From Cephalotus follicularis (taxonomy: Eukaryota > Streptophyta > Magnoliopsida > Oxalidales > Cephalotaceae): 64,000 nucleotides of DNA. The notes below the pieces were generated by a model that ran no database searches, was not told the origin of the DNA, and was given only the letters and a program-made list of their open reading frames with translations. Below are positions 36,985-48,939 of this stretch, piece after piece. Position 1 is the first letter of the stretch; each line of letters opens with the position of its first letter. The stretch spans positions 124,001-188,000 of the forward strand of contig BDDD01001816.1 in assembly GCA_001972305.1 (NCBI GenBank). The letters are read 5' to 3'. The translations under genes and the position numbers were made by a program.

Positions 36985-37210
36985 CCAGAACAGCCGACTG
37001 CTCAGCTAAGCAGTCGACTGCCAGAACATTCAGTCGACTAGAACGTAATACCAGTCGACTACGCATGCGATATTACCCATAACAGTCGACTGTAAAATGA
37101 ATACAGTCGAGTTCCTGGTACTCATGGTAAACAAGTCAACTGTCTGGGGATGGCAGTCGACTACCTCAGGAAATCCAGCAGACTGTTAAGAGAAACAGTC
37201 GGCTGTTACT
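36985..37210. repeat. CAGTCGACTG palindrome cluster 2 in LTR E
   Basis: About ten copies spaced roughly 15-30 bases apart in 225 bases. Confidence 0.88.
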
Positions 37211-38051
37211 GCAGAAACTGGGTTGATAGAGAAAGAAATAAGCCTAGGCTAATTACCAACAGCCCTAGGTGCATTCTGAGCATATGTTTGCATTATTACA
37301 GTGAATTGCATTATGGTTGATTCTAAATGTGTTAACCATTTTGAAAATTTTGCATGATTATTTTTAATCATTATTGCGAAAATATGTATTTGTCAAATAT
37401 ATGAATTTATATATTTTCAAAATGGCTGGGGAAGTATCCCCAAATACGGAGAACTGTTAAAGGATTGACTATGCAATCCAAATGTATTGTTTTAAGTTTT
37501 ATAACTTATTTCAACTTGTGAACGGAGTAATATATTTAAATAAATATATTTGGTCAAGTGAATATGCTTTATTGCTTGAATTGTGTTGTGTAAATACGGA
37601 GACTGTTGGGTTAGCCATCGTGCTAAACAACTTACGGAGGACTTGCTTCAAACCGTTCGCAAACGGGATGGGGTAAGAGTGCATGACGTTGGGGCAAGGA
37701 GGTGGCAACGGTTGTTGCGACTTGTTTGTCTGGTTCCTTTAAGAACATACTTATTGCTTGTGTTGATACAAATTACGGAGTTATCCTTGTACGGTGAACA
37801 TGCATATATTCTTATATGTAATTACGGAGTTATTCTTGTATGACTATGATGTTGTTGGTTTTATATGAATCTTGTTGGGCATCACGTAGTATGGGATGCG
37901 TGATGCGTATTTAAATTCGGCTCATTTATGTTATTGCTTCCGCTATCAAGGTTTTTATTTATTGGTATACTTGCAAGAGCTGAATTATCCTGTGTTGATT
38001 GCCTTACCACTTTATATTTTGTCTTAAAACGGAAAACGGGGTGTGACAACG

Positions 38052-38063
38052 TGGTATCAGAGC
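38052..38063 (+). other. Primer binding site of element E
   Basis: TGGTATCAGAGC three bases after the LTR end at 38,048. Confidence 0.93.
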
Positions 38064-38162
38064 ATATATCCATTATATGCTTAGCTTTGATAAGTTCCTT
38101 GGCAATTAATGAATTGTTTCCTTGAGATGACTACTAATGACATCTTTTCCATATAGGAACAA

Positions 38163-39200
38163 ATGGACCGAAGGAGAACACGTGCTAGGGCTAGGGCTAC
38201 TAGATCCAATGCCCCTGAGGAAGTGGGTATGCCGCAAGGAATGAATGTTCCCCAGGATGAGAGAGATCCGATGGTTCGCATTGTGGATTACTTCCAACAG
38301 CAGATGGCTTTTAATATGGCCAACGCAGAGGAAATGCGCCGGAATTATGCGCAGGCACACCCACGACACCGGGCTCCTGACCACTGCCCGGGAGAAGATG
38401 GCCACCAGTTTGGGAGGGACATTGAGAAGTTTATGAGACAGAATCCACCTAGCTTCCGGGGTGAACTTGATGCTACGGTTGCTGAAAGATGGCTTCAAGA
38501 CATAGAAAAGATTTTTGAAGTAATGGACTGTACCGACACTCAGAAATTGAAGTTTGCCGTGTACCGTCTATGGGGAGAGGCCACTCACTGGTGGGAGATG
38601 GTCAAAGCAAGGTGGGAGTCAGTGGGGCTCGATGCTACATGGGAGAGATTCCAGGCAGAGTTCCTCGATTCCTATGTACCCCAGATTGAGCAGGAACGGA
38701 GGGAGACAAAGCTTCTTGAGTTATGCCAGGGGGAGATGATCGTGGACGAGTACCAGGCCAGGTTTATGGAGCTAGCCAGGCATTCACCTTATCTAGTGGC
38801 AGATGAAGTGAAAAAGATTCGGAGATTTCTGAAGGGGCTGCGACCGGATCTTCGGTCGAGGATTAGGGCTATGGAGCTGGGTACGTTTTCGGAGGTCGCT
38901 CAAAAGGCGAGGCTGTTGGAGAGCATATCCAGTGAGGACAGAGCATAGAGGGCTAGAACACAACAGAATAAACAGAGCCCGACAAGACCAGCTTCTTCGA
39001 AATGGCAAGATGGTGGTTCTCCGAACAAATCATCGAAGAACAGATCTGGACAGGCTGCCACACGGGGTACTCCTAGTCAGGGGAGTAATGCGGGATCTGG
39101 AGCTTGTTATCACTGTGGTCGTAAGGGCCACTTATAGAAGGACTGCTGGAGGATGAACGGACTATGTTTGAGATGTGGGGCATCTGCCCACTCAGTGAGA
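38163..39200 (+). pseudogene. gag of element E (fossil)
   Basis: Starts with MDRRRTRARARATRSN about 100 bases after the primer site. The capsid region contains PPSFRGELDATVAERWLQDI, YRLWGEATHWWEMVK and the conserved FLDSYVPQIEQERRETKLLEL, MIVDEYQARFMELARHSPYL and FLKGLRPDLRSRI segments of Retrotrans_gag. Two zinc knuckles (CYHCGRKGH near 39,108 and [14 protein letters not shown] near 39,165) close it and run into pol. Length is usual for the lineage. Fossil copy with about one break. Confidence 0.88.
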
Positions 39201-42200
39201 GATTGCCCGAAGAGTCAGCCTACAGCACCTACTGGACCAGCTAGTAGCAGCGGAGCCGTAGCGGGGCCTTCACAGCGAAGGGATATTGGCAAGGACATTG
39301 CGAGAGGTAGAGTTTTTGCCCTTTCACAGACAGAGGTTCCGGAGTCTACCCCGGTTGTTGGAGGTACACTGTATATTTATGGTTTTGCTGCTAGAGTGTT
39401 GATGGACCCTGGAGCATCACATTCTTTCATATCATCACATTTTGCATCATGTTTAGATGTAACGCCAGACTCTATGCCATATACCATGGATGTGAGTACA
39501 CCTACCAGAGTTTCCATGTATACAAATACTGTGTATAGGTGTTGCGAGATGTCCATAGCAGATGTTGTACTGTACGGAGACCTGATTGTGTTACCCATTC
39601 ATGACTTCGATGTCATCTTGGGGATGGATTGGCTGTCAGCACATCGTGCTAACATGGACTGCTACAGCAAGACTGTTGATTTTTGTCTGCCCAATGGTAC
39701 TGCTTTCCAGTTTAAGGGAGACAAGGGATTTTCTACACCGATTATTTGCTTCATCCGTGCGTCGAGGTATCTCGAGAAGGGATGCGAAGGATATCTTGCT
39801 TATGTGATTGACCGGAGGAAGGAGAAGGGGCTGAGTATTGAGGAAATTCTTGTTGCAAGTGAATTTCTGGATGTTTTTCATGCAGATCTAGAGTCATTAC
39901 CACCGAGGAGGAATATGGAGTTCGTTATCAATCTTACACCGGGTACAGCTCCTATTTCTAAAGCACCCTATAGAATAGCTCCTGCAGAGTTGAAGGAACT
40001 GAAATTACAGTTGCAAGATCTAATCGATAAAGGTTTCATTCGACCTAGTGTTTCCCCGTGGGGTGCACCTGTGCTGTTTGTGAAGAAGAAAGATGGATCG
40101 ATGAGACTTTGTATCGATTACCGGATGCTGAACAAGGCAACGATTAAGAACAAGTATCCTCTACCCCACATTGAGGAGTTGTTCGACCAGTTACAAGGAG
40201 CGAGAGTGTTCTCGAAGCTTGACTTGAGGTTAGGTTATCACCAGTTGCGGGTAAGGGAAGGAGATATCGTGAAAACTGCCTTCCGGACAAGATATGGTCA
40301 CTATGAATTCCTTGTGATGCCTTTTGGTGTCACTAATGCACCGGCTGCGTTCATGTCTTTAATGAACGATGTGTTTCGACCGTACTTGGACCAGTTTGTC
40401 ATTGTGTTTATTGACGACGTGCTAGTATACTCGAGGAGTGAGGAGGAACATGCCTTCCATTTGAGGTTGGTTTTGCAGATTCTCCGAGAGCAGCAGTTGT
40501 ACGCCAAATTCAGTAAGTGCGAGTTTTGGCTTGACCATGTGATCTTTCTTGGTCATATAGTATCTGGAGAGGGCTTGGCGGTGGATCCGTCAAAGACAGA
40601 GGTGGTACGGAATTGGCCGCAACCGAGGAACGTGACTGAGGTGCGCGGTTTTCTTGGGTTGGCGGGTTACTACGGGAGGTTCATTCAGAACTTCTCGAGG
40701 ATTGCCGTAGCATTGACAAAGCTGACACAAAAGAAGACTTTGTTCATATGGGACGAGGACTGTGAGAAAAGCTTCCGAGAGCTGAAGGACCGATTGAGTT
40801 CCGCTCCTATCTTGGCATTACCTGAGGGTAATGAGGGCTTTGCAGTTTATAGCGATGCATCAGGTAAGGGCTTAGGCTGCGTGTTGATGCAGCGAGGGAA
40901 GGTGATTGCTTATGCTTCTGGGAAGCTGAAACCGTATGAAGAAAACTACCCGACTCATGACCTTGAGCTTGCAGCGATTATCTTCTCCCTCCAGAAGTGG
41001 AGACACTATCTCTATGGGGCGCAGTTTGAGATCATTACGGATCACAAAAGTTTGAGGTACCTGTTCTGTCAGGACACACTGAATATGAGACAGCGCAGGT
41101 GGGTAGAGTTCTTTAACGACTACGACTGCAGTATCCAGTACCATCCAGGGAAGGCAAATGTAGTTGCGGACGACTTGAGCCGTAAGGCTATGATTGCTAG
41201 TACAATGGTGTCGCAATGGAAGATGTTAGAAGACTTCCAGGAATGGTCCCCATTCAATCAGTCACCGGGGATCTTTCTAGCCGACATGCGGGTAGAACCA
41301 GTGCTGCTGCCTTACATCAAAGATGCACAACAACATGATCCGGAGTTGCAACGGATTCGAGAGAATCTGGATTCGGAGTCTGATTTTAGAGTGCATGATG
41401 ATAGTGTTATGAGATATCGGGGACGTGTGTGTCTTCCGAATGAACTAGAGTTGAAGAGTAGGTTGCTTCACGGGGCTCATAAATCTCTGTACAGTATACA
41501 TCCTGGTAGCACCAAGATGTATCAAGACATGAGGAAGTGTTACTGGTGGCCCGGCATGAAGCGGGAGATCGCCGAGTATGTGGCAAAGTGTTTGACTTGC
41601 CAGAGGGTCAAGGCCGAACATCAGAGACCAGCAGGACTGTTGCAGTCATTACCAGTGGCGGAGTGGAAATGGGAACACATCACGATGGACTTTGTTTCTG
41701 GATTTCCACTGACTAGGCATTGTCATAATGCCTTGTGGGTTATTATTGATATACTCACCAAATCGGCGCACTTCCTGCCCACACATGTCACTGACTCAGC
41801 GAGCAAGTTGGCTCGACTTTATGTGAAGGAGATTGTGAGACTGCACGGTGTCCCGGTGAGCATCGTTTGTGATAGGGATTCGATCTTCACTTCCAACTTC
41901 TGGAAGAGATTTCAGACAGCCTTCGGAACAAGATTGAATCTCAGTATTGCTTTCCACCCTCAGGCAGATGGACAGTCGGAGCGTACCATCCAGACCTTGG
42001 AGGATATGCTTCGGGCTTGTGTGATAGACTTTGGTGGAACCTGGGAAGACCATATTCCTCTGATAGAGTTTTCGTATAATAACAGCTATCACTCGAGTAT
42101 CGGTATGGATCCATACGAGGCACTGAATGGGAGGAAGTGTAGATCACCTGTCTGCTGGGATGAGGTTGGTGAACGACCATTGCTTGGGTCGGAGTTGGTG

Positions 42201-42370
42201 GAGGAGACTTCGGGGAAAGTCAAGTTCATCAAGGAGAAGTTGCTAGCGGCACAGAGTCGGCAAAAGAGCTACGTCGACAGTGTAAAGAGAAGGCCTTTAA
42301 CCTTCAGTGTGTGAGATCACGTGTTTTTGAAAGTGTCTCCGTGGAAAGGGGTGCAGAGGTTCGGGTTGGG
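39153..42370 (+). pseudogene. pol of element E (protease, RT, RNase H, integrase; fossil)
   Basis: A long open reading of about 1,050 residues. Second zinc knuckle at residues 5-18; protease with [13 protein letters not shown] (about 83-94) and [12 protein letters not shown] (about 155-166); reverse transcriptase about 270-470 with [26 protein letters not shown] and [13 protein letters not shown] (the FIDD site near 419-422); RNase H about 560-680 with [14 protein letters not shown] and [10 protein letters not shown]; integrase zinc site ([11 protein letters not shown] to CLTCQ, about 783-817) and core from TMDFVSGF near 845. No chromodomain or 3' LTR of E is seen before fragment F begins. 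The best preserved pol in the window. Confidence 0.92.
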
Positions 42371-42379
42371 ACGGCATCT

Positions 42380-43754
42380 TCCCTTTTTCTCTTGTATGCA
42401 CCGCAGATGCTAGTCGCGAAATTTGTTTTCCCATGTTATGCTGACTAGTCATCACAGTGCTGATAAGAAGTTCCATGCTCTTTTCTAACGACGACATCCT
42501 AGGTGTATCATCCCTTTGGTTTGGCAAGCTTGATGGTTGTTGATTTGAAAATTGATTTTGCGGTGGGAAGGATGGACGATTAGTGTTTGAATTTTGGGAG
42601 AACCTTGTAAATGTCTGCTGTGGTGCAGACTGGCTAGGGAAGCTCGAAGGTTGTCCCGAAAAGTGTGGAGGTGGGACACCAACGCTAGAAGGGTTCCCCG
42701 AAAAACTAGACTGTCCTCGCATGTTTTACCCTTGACTCCACGAGAAGTTTGGATGATTGCGCCAACTCGGATTGTAAGTGTTACTATACGGGTTGTATTG
42801 GTTCATAGCAGACACATTCTCAGGAGTATATTGATTTTCAATGTAGTTTTGGCATTCTTCGATCACATGACTTGGTGACTGGCACCAAGAACACATAGGG
42901 GTGTTTTGATTGATTTGATTTACTTGTGGGGAACCCCTAATAAGTGATTCTAGTCTATTCACGAGACTGCTTAATTGTGCCTCTTTAGCAACTGCTCCTT
43001 GTATAGCGTACCCTTTATTTGGTAATGCTCTCTCGGAAACTTGAGCTGACTCCCACTCCCCAGTTCGCTCACCTAAATCTAAAAGGAAATTCTATGCATC
43101 GTTTTCATCAGTGTACGAGGTGAAACCATTGGGACACATAGATTCGACGAATTGCTTGGTCTGGTAGTCTATCCCTTCGTAGATAATTTGGCATAAATGC
43201 CACGCGTTCAAACCATGATGGGGACACTCTAAGAGAAGATCCTTAAAACGTTCCATACACCTAGAAAACGATTCATTTGGTTTTTGACGAAACTGGAGAA
43301 TGTCATTCCTAAGTTTATTCGTTTTATGAAGCGGAAAGAATTTCTCAAGGAACGAGACAGTGAACTGATCCCAAGTGGAGATGGAATTAGTTGGGAGACT
43401 GTAGAGCCATTTCTTAGCTCCATCTTTAAGAGCAAAGTTTATGAATCGCAACTTGATATCATCGTCAGATAGTTGCTGAAGTTTCGTGAGGGCACATACC
43501 TCCTCAAACTCGCGAAGGAAGAGATACGCATCCTCATTGGGTACACCATGAAAGTGCAGGAGCATACTAATTAATTGTGATTTCAACTCAAAGTTGGTCC
43601 CGTTAGGTGCAGGCAACAGGATACTGGATGGTTGCGCTGTCCGAGCGGGGTAGAATTTGTCGCGAAGAGTTTGAAGTGGTCGTGCGTCCGCCATTGGTAT
43701 TGGTCGATGAATTCTTTCTAAACGATTATTTGGACCACGAACCCAATCGGTCAT
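42380..43754 (-). pseudogene. Fossil gag of element F (Athila/Tat-like)
   Basis: Read on the minus strand from 43,754: MTDWVRGPNNRLERIHRPIP, then the capsid region with LLHFHGVPNEDAYLFLREFE, QQLSDDDIKLRFINFALKD, AKKWLYSLPTNSISTWDQF and FLEKFFPLHKTNKLRNDI, which closely follows the Athila-type gag pattern and differs clearly from the chromovirus gags elsewhere in the window. A zinc knuckle (CSWCQSPSHVIEEC) lies near 42,890, then an Asn/Gln/Pro-rich tail. Fossil, with a few breaks. Confidence 0.85.
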
Positions 43755-45092
43755 AAACTAAAACTAAGAATCCTAAACTAATGGTAAAAATTAACTTAGC
43801 AAAATTAGGGTTTGTTTAAAGCTTATGCAAGGATTATGAGAATTTGTTATTAAAGCTTATGCAATACCCTAATTAAACTAAGCTAACGGAAACACTAAGG
43901 TCAATGCAAGAAACCTAATTAATCTATGTTGGAAACTTGTTAAAGTTTATGCGAATGAAGTTAAATGTTTGTTAATAATTATGCTGAACCTAGTTACCTA
44001 AGTTAGAATTTGTTAGAAAAACAGAAAAACAGAAAATAATAATAAAAATAATAATAAAAATAAAAATTAACGTAGAGCACACACTAATAAACTAATTATT
44101 CTAACTAACACAAATCAATGCAGAAAAAATCACAGAATAAAACAAACCCAGACAAGACGTATGAGTAGTCATGCTAGGTCTATACGAAGTGTGTTCGATG
44201 CGACAAATCGTATGAGTAGACTCCTTTGAATTAAGCTCTATTTATTCACCAACTTTCAGCTTCACCAACAAGATGAGTGTGGATTTTAATCAGACAAACA
44301 AAGTGTGTGCGAAGGCAGAAATATTGAAGAACAAATAAAAATATTCAAGGATTTTTTATTGATGGAATTGAAACAATAACAATCTAGGCTTTGTTCTAAC
44401 CCAAAACCCTAAAAACTAGCTACAAAACATAATAAAACTAAACTAAGGAGAGAAGGAAAATTAGGGTTTCTACCACCCTCTCTACTGTTTTTGGCCGAAT
44501 AACATTGTTTATATACTACTAAGTTGATCAAAAACGGAATAAAAGCAATCCTAGTTACAAAATATGGCAAAAATCTAAACTTTCTATCTCTGCTGCAGAG
44601 GAAGGCGTCGACTTCTTTTTGAAAGGCGTTCTTTGTGTAAAAATCAAGACTTTACTGAAATGCGAGAGAAAGGCGTCGACTTCTTCTTGAAAGGCATTGA
44701 CGTCTTTGGCTCAAAAGTTACAGGACAATTTTGTTGAAAGACATCGATGTAAATGTTGAAAAACGTCGATCTGCATGAAAGGCGTCGACTCCTATCTGAA
44801 AGACGTCGACTTCTTTTTCATAGCCCCTTTGAAGATTCTTGTGTTGCCCAAAAAAGACGTCGACTTCTTCTTGAAAGACGTCGACTTCTTTGCCCTGTTT
44901 TCTGCAAAATTTGGCATTTCTTCAATCTTTACACTTTTAACTCCAATTTTGCTCACTTTTTGGTAGTATTCTTGCACTTTGGTGATTTAACACTTGTACC
45001 TGAAAATCATTAAAACACAACCAAAGTAGTCTATTCCAAGCATAAAAATATCACAAATAATGCATTAAAAACAACACATTTTTATGCTAAAC
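43755..45092 (-). other. Leader/LTR-like sequence of element F
   Basis: No coding. From 43,760 to 44,560 it is AT-rich with leader-like features. At 44,600-44,895 there are about ten GGCGTCGACTTC-like units. The last 150 bases (44,950-45,092) read on the minus strand resemble the start of Athila/Tat LTRs. I could not fix the LTR boundary or a primer site. Confidence 0.55.
44600..44895. repeat. GCGTCGAC/GACGTCGAC cluster in F
   Basis: About ten units of the form AAGGCGTCGACTTC or AAGACGTCGACTTC, often followed by TTCTTGAAAG, so it is a degenerate tandem repeat of about 25-30 bases as well as a palindrome cluster. Confidence 0.85.
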
Positions 45093-45581
45093 AACAGCAG
45101 TGCATATGGTCCTTGGACATGAGCTGTCACTGGATGTCTTGTGTATAGGGTGTTGTATTTTATGATACTTAAATACATATTCTATGAAGTATATACAGGC
45201 ATTAGTTGGACATAGTACGCTTATGTATGGAGGCATGTGAACTGGCAACAATGAATCCATTGCTTCTAGTAAAAGAAGATTATGCTCAGGATGATTTTCG
45301 TTACCGATTAAACGCCTGGCCATTCTAGCCATGATATCAAGAGTGTGATATCATTGGTTGAATATTAGAGGGGCACCTCTAATGTTATTTAGTCTAATGA
45401 AAGATATTCATGGGGCTAAAGATTAAATAATTGGGGTCTGACATAATCCGTACCCTAGATTTAATTAGAGCGTTGTCAATGGAGGGATTATACGTGCATG
45501 TAACTGTAAATAGTGATTTGCAAATGATTCATATTACCTGGGGGTCGTTATGCATTGCTAGATGTCGATGTCGACCAATAG
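45093..45581 (+). repeat. 3' LTR of element C, first remnant
   Basis: Aligns with 24,650-25,135 of the 5' LTR at high identity (CAGTGCATATGGTCCTTGGA onward), same orientation. It ends where LTR-like sequence G begins. Confidence 0.93.
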
Positions 45582-47583
45582 TGTAATACCTAGTACCTGT
45601 TTTAGAGGATTACAATTTAAGGCCTTGTTTGGCTCATGGGAAGGATTAAGTGGGATTGGTGGCATTTTTTTAAACATGTGGTGGAGAATGGTTTAAGTTT
45701 TATATTAGTATTTTGGTTAGCTTATTGAGGAAGCTTGTTGTTCCCAAGGTTGTGTTGGGATAAGGGTTGTTGGAGTTGGTAGTACTTTTTGGTAAGTTGA
45801 GTTGAGCTCTTGTCTTCTTCTTCTTTCTTCGCCGAGCATTGGAATCTTTGTCTTGCTTTTGAGCTTGGAGGGGAGCTCCTACCTTCTCTTGTTTCGGTAA
45901 GGGCATGGTGGTACATTGTGCTCGAGTCGAGGAAGAGGATGATGGCCTGGATTGGCTGGTTAAGTTATGTTTATGTATGTGTTTGTGTTTCTTTCTAGGT
46001 TGATTCGTGTTAGTTTTGCAAACGACGGTCCCTTTGCTAAGACGAAGCACCTCAGGGTTTGTCGACGATAGCGTGTGGGGTGTTTCTGTGATTGGGACAT
46101 TCTCCTCTTTCCTTTATTTGATATTTACGTGTGCCTGCTATTGTCCTCTGGTTGGATATTTTCCTTGGGGATTTGGATCCAGGTTATCTTGTATATTTGT
46201 GTTCTTGATCTGGGATGAGCTTGGGAGCTCGGGCGGTCCTCAGGATTTTGTATTTTAGTCCTCGGATGTGTTGTTATCTTTGTTCATGATTCTCTCCTTA
46301 TACCTTGGTGTTCCTCTGTTATGAGAGGTGCACAGAATTGCACAGCTTTGTTTCATGGTTTCCCCTGGTTGTACAGGTAGAGTCTAGCGAGTTGAGGCTC
46401 GGATAGATACTAGCGGACGAGGTCTGGATAGACATAGCAGGCAAGGCCTGGACAAGTGTGTGTTTCTCCTGGTATGGCGGCAAACCACGGATACTGTGGG
46501 GGATAGCGAGCTGAGGTTTGGGTAGATTCTAGCGGACGAGGTCTGGATAGACATAGCAGGCGAGGCCTGGATATGCGTGTGTGGTGTCATGGTGTATGAC
46601 GGCAGACCACGGGATGTGGTGATGTGTGTTGTCTTCCTTATTTGGATTCTTATACTTGTTGATATTTGACTCTCTTGACAGGCTTCGAGGAGCTGGATAT
46701 TGTGATGTGGTTGAGTTGTACATTCTTTTATTTTCCTCTGATATGTTCTTGCTTCTCCCAGTTGGGTATGACTTGATATGCGTTTCCCTATACGTCCAGT
46801 GGTTGTGGATGCTCTGGAGAATGCTTGTTCTTGCTCACTAGTCATTTGGACTAATCCCCTCCCAGTTGTTTTGCAGAGGAAGTTGCTGTGGCTGCCAGGG
46901 CAGTCTGTTGGGTTGACAAGGTAGTCTGCGGGGGATGAGCAGAGCTGCTGGATTCTCGGGCTCGTCCTTGCATGCATTCATGGAGGCATATGGGTTTTAT
47001 TACTTTTCTTGTATGGTCCTCGGTCTGAGGAGGAAATGATATTCTTTTGTATGGGTCCTCGGCTTTTGAGCAGGGGACGATACTTGTGAACTTAATTTAT
47101 TATTTTTTGAATGATATTATGATGTATTCAGGAGATGATTATTGTGTTTAATGAAGAGATTTCGTGTTTTTACTTGAAATGTTTGTGTTACGATCTTCTG
47201 CTTGTTTGCCGTGAAGGTTGTCCGAGGTCGGGTAGGTCGGGGGATCTCCCCGGGGCAGGGGTCAACTTGTGGGGCACGTGTCCTGACCTCAGGGTTGTTA
47301 GTACTGGGATGGTTTATGTTATGGTTTGGCACTTGTCGTCGGGCTCTGTCCGAGGAGAACATGTTGTTCGAGGAGACGTCTGAGGAGAACGTGTTGTCCG
47401 GGGGGGACATGCTTGGCGAGGACATGCCCGAGGTTAGTTGTCCAATGAGGAGATGCCCGAGGATGGCCCGTCTGGGGAGGGCATGTCTTAGGATGGTGGT
47501 GCAGGCCTGCTATGATAAGTCGTGTTGTGTTGGGTGGTGTTGGCATTCCTTTCCCGGGATCCCTGGCAAGACGTAGTGTTACA
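45582..47583 (+). repeat. LTR-like sequence G (2.0 kb) inside the 3' LTR of C
   Basis: Bounded by TGTAATACC and AGTGTTACA. Near 46,845-46,876 it has the same TTGGACTAATCCCCTC block and TTTTGCAG end that the TR-GAG LTRs show at a similar relative place, which suggests plus orientation and distant kinship. A 119-bp unit is doubled at 46,384-46,621. No gag or pol follows, so it may be a solo LTR or a remnant; clear target duplications were not found. Confidence 0.6.
46384..46621 (+). repeat. 119-bp tandem duplication in G
   Basis: The segment AGCGGACGAGGTCTGGATAG and its surroundings occur at 46,412 and 46,531; the two copies are well conserved. Confidence 0.88.
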
Positions 47584-48939
47584 TTCTCTACCCTGGCTCC
47601 CACCACTGGCATGTTCCTTTAGTGTAACGGTGCGCTTGGGCAATGGTTGTTGTGTTCCCTTTAGTTAAACGGTGAGTTTTGGAATGATTTTGTGTACGTT
47701 TGGTGCACCTCACTACATGAACATCGATGGAGGGGCTTCGCAAGCCCACCCCGTCGGCAATCATGAGCTTAGCACTACACCATATGAACATCGATCGAGG
47801 AGCTGCCTTGTCGGCAATCATGTAGCGTTAGTTTCATGCAAGGGGCCCGCGAATCACTGCTCAGCCACTACCGAGGAGACACTTCAACTAGTAAATGCTC
47901 AAAAACATGCTTGACATGCACTGCTCAACAAGGGACGCCCGACGTGGACTACTCTACAAGGAAGCTTACCATGCACTGCCCAGCAAGGGATGTACATCAA
48001 ACTGACTCCTCTGCTAGGACGCACATCGCACTAACTACCTAGCAAGAACATGCATCTTACATGGCCATAACAGCTGTATTTCGTCACATAAGATCTGAGG
48101 AACCTCGTCTACCCAGAATCTAAATGCTAAAACACAACTCACAAAACAACTCAACACAAAATGGTTAAGGTAGTATAACCATAAACGAAACCACAGTAAA
48201 ATGTCACATACCTGGGTCTCTCAAGACCAGCTCCTATAACGCTTACCACTTCCTTGGAACTCCGAATCCACCATACCACTGGATTCTTCACATTCCTGGA
48301 ACTCGAACAGCCCATGTAGGGCTTTGGATCTACCAGCGGATCCACGTTTCGCTATCTCCGATGTCAAACACACCAGGGATACCAACTCACTGCTCAGTGC
48401 ACTGAGGAACTCTGAATCCACCATACCACAATCGGGTAAGGACATCAAACACCAGTGAGAATCAGCTTCAACCACGTTTGACTGCAGAAAAAATGGAGAA
48501 GAAGAGAAACAAGACTTGTAGAGGAGATGCTCGGTCATGCCAGAAGTAAGGATCCAACGAAGAGGAAGCTTGACTTCACACGGAGTACTCACAACTCACC
48601 CAAATAGCCTTTTCTTCCTTCTTCTTCTTCCTGCCTACTTCTCACGGACTTCTTCTCTTTTCCCTTATTTTTCTTTTCTGCCGAAGGCGCCAGATATATC
48701 ATTTCACACACTCTCCCTGACACACGTCTTTTCACATTGGAATTGGTTAGCTTCCCTTGTAAGCTTCACATATGGGCTTAGTCAAAATAAATGACTTTTC
48801 CCAATAACGCCACTTTTGGACCTTAATATTGCACAAGAGAGGACTCCCAAATGGATCAAGGAAAATAATAAAACCCAAACCAGGCCTTCACAAACAGATG
48901 ACAAGAGAATCCTATGCAAAATCGTACCTGGCTATTACA
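47584..48939. other. Unassigned LTR-like stretch
   Basis: No gene. Between G and the last C remnant lie a doubled CCTTTAGTGTAACGGTG-like unit (47,618-47,675), two ACATGAACATCGAT-like units (47,716 and 47,785), degenerate ACTGCTCAACAAGGGACG units (47,915-48,040), a repeated GGAACTCCGAATCCACCATA block (48,254 and 48,408) and a CT-rich, GGCGCC-containing end that resembles LTR H. It ends CTATTACA. Probably an LTR fragment of the H type, possibly minus strand. Confidence 0.45.

Larger units (their letters stand above)
35838..38048 (+). repeat. 5' LTR of element E (2.2 kb)
   Basis: From TGTAACGCTCGGG to GGGTGTGACA. It has two separate clusters of CAGTCGACTG palindromes (36,000-36,155 and 36,985-37,210). 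Its 37,620-37,750 part is the reverse complement of a related block of D (about 30,045-30,175), consistent with E and D lying in opposite orientation. Confidence 0.9.
35838..42370 (+). mobile_element. Element E: Ty3/Gypsy chromovirus-type element with long open pol
   Basis: 5' LTR 35,838-38,048, primer site, gag from 38,163 and pol to about 42,370, all plus strand, inserted in the reverse transcriptase of C. Its right side abuts the opposite-strand fragment F; no 3' LTR of E is seen in the window. Gag and pol resemble Tekay/Del-type chromoviruses, and the LTR is related to D. The coding part has only one or two breaks and pol reads open for more than 1,000 codons, so E is among the youngest insertions here, in agreement with its place in the nest. 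Confidence 0.88.
42371..45092 (-). mobile_element. Element F: fragment of an Athila/Tat-like Ty3/Gypsy element
   Basis: A minus-strand gag at its left and about 1.3 kb of AT-rich leader or LTR sequence at its right. No pol is present. It lies between E and the 3' LTR remnant of C, facing the other way from both. It may be an insertion whose ends were lost, or filler DNA at a rearrangement; the sequence does not decide. Broken fragment. Confidence 0.75.

Noticed and set aside
44600-44895. Possible CRISPR or satellite array in F
   Set aside because: Spacers are not unique or regular; the units are the degenerate GTCGAC repeats common to LTRs here.
46384-46977. A 197-residue minus-strand reading in G
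   Set aside because: It spans a 119-bp tandem duplication in an LTR-like sequence and has no recognisable domain.
47583-47611. Possible minus-strand polypurine tract (GGTGGGAGCCAGGG) at the end of G
   Set aside because: It would make G minus strand, but the conserved block at 46,846 fits plus orientation. Not strong enough to decide, so not reported as a site.
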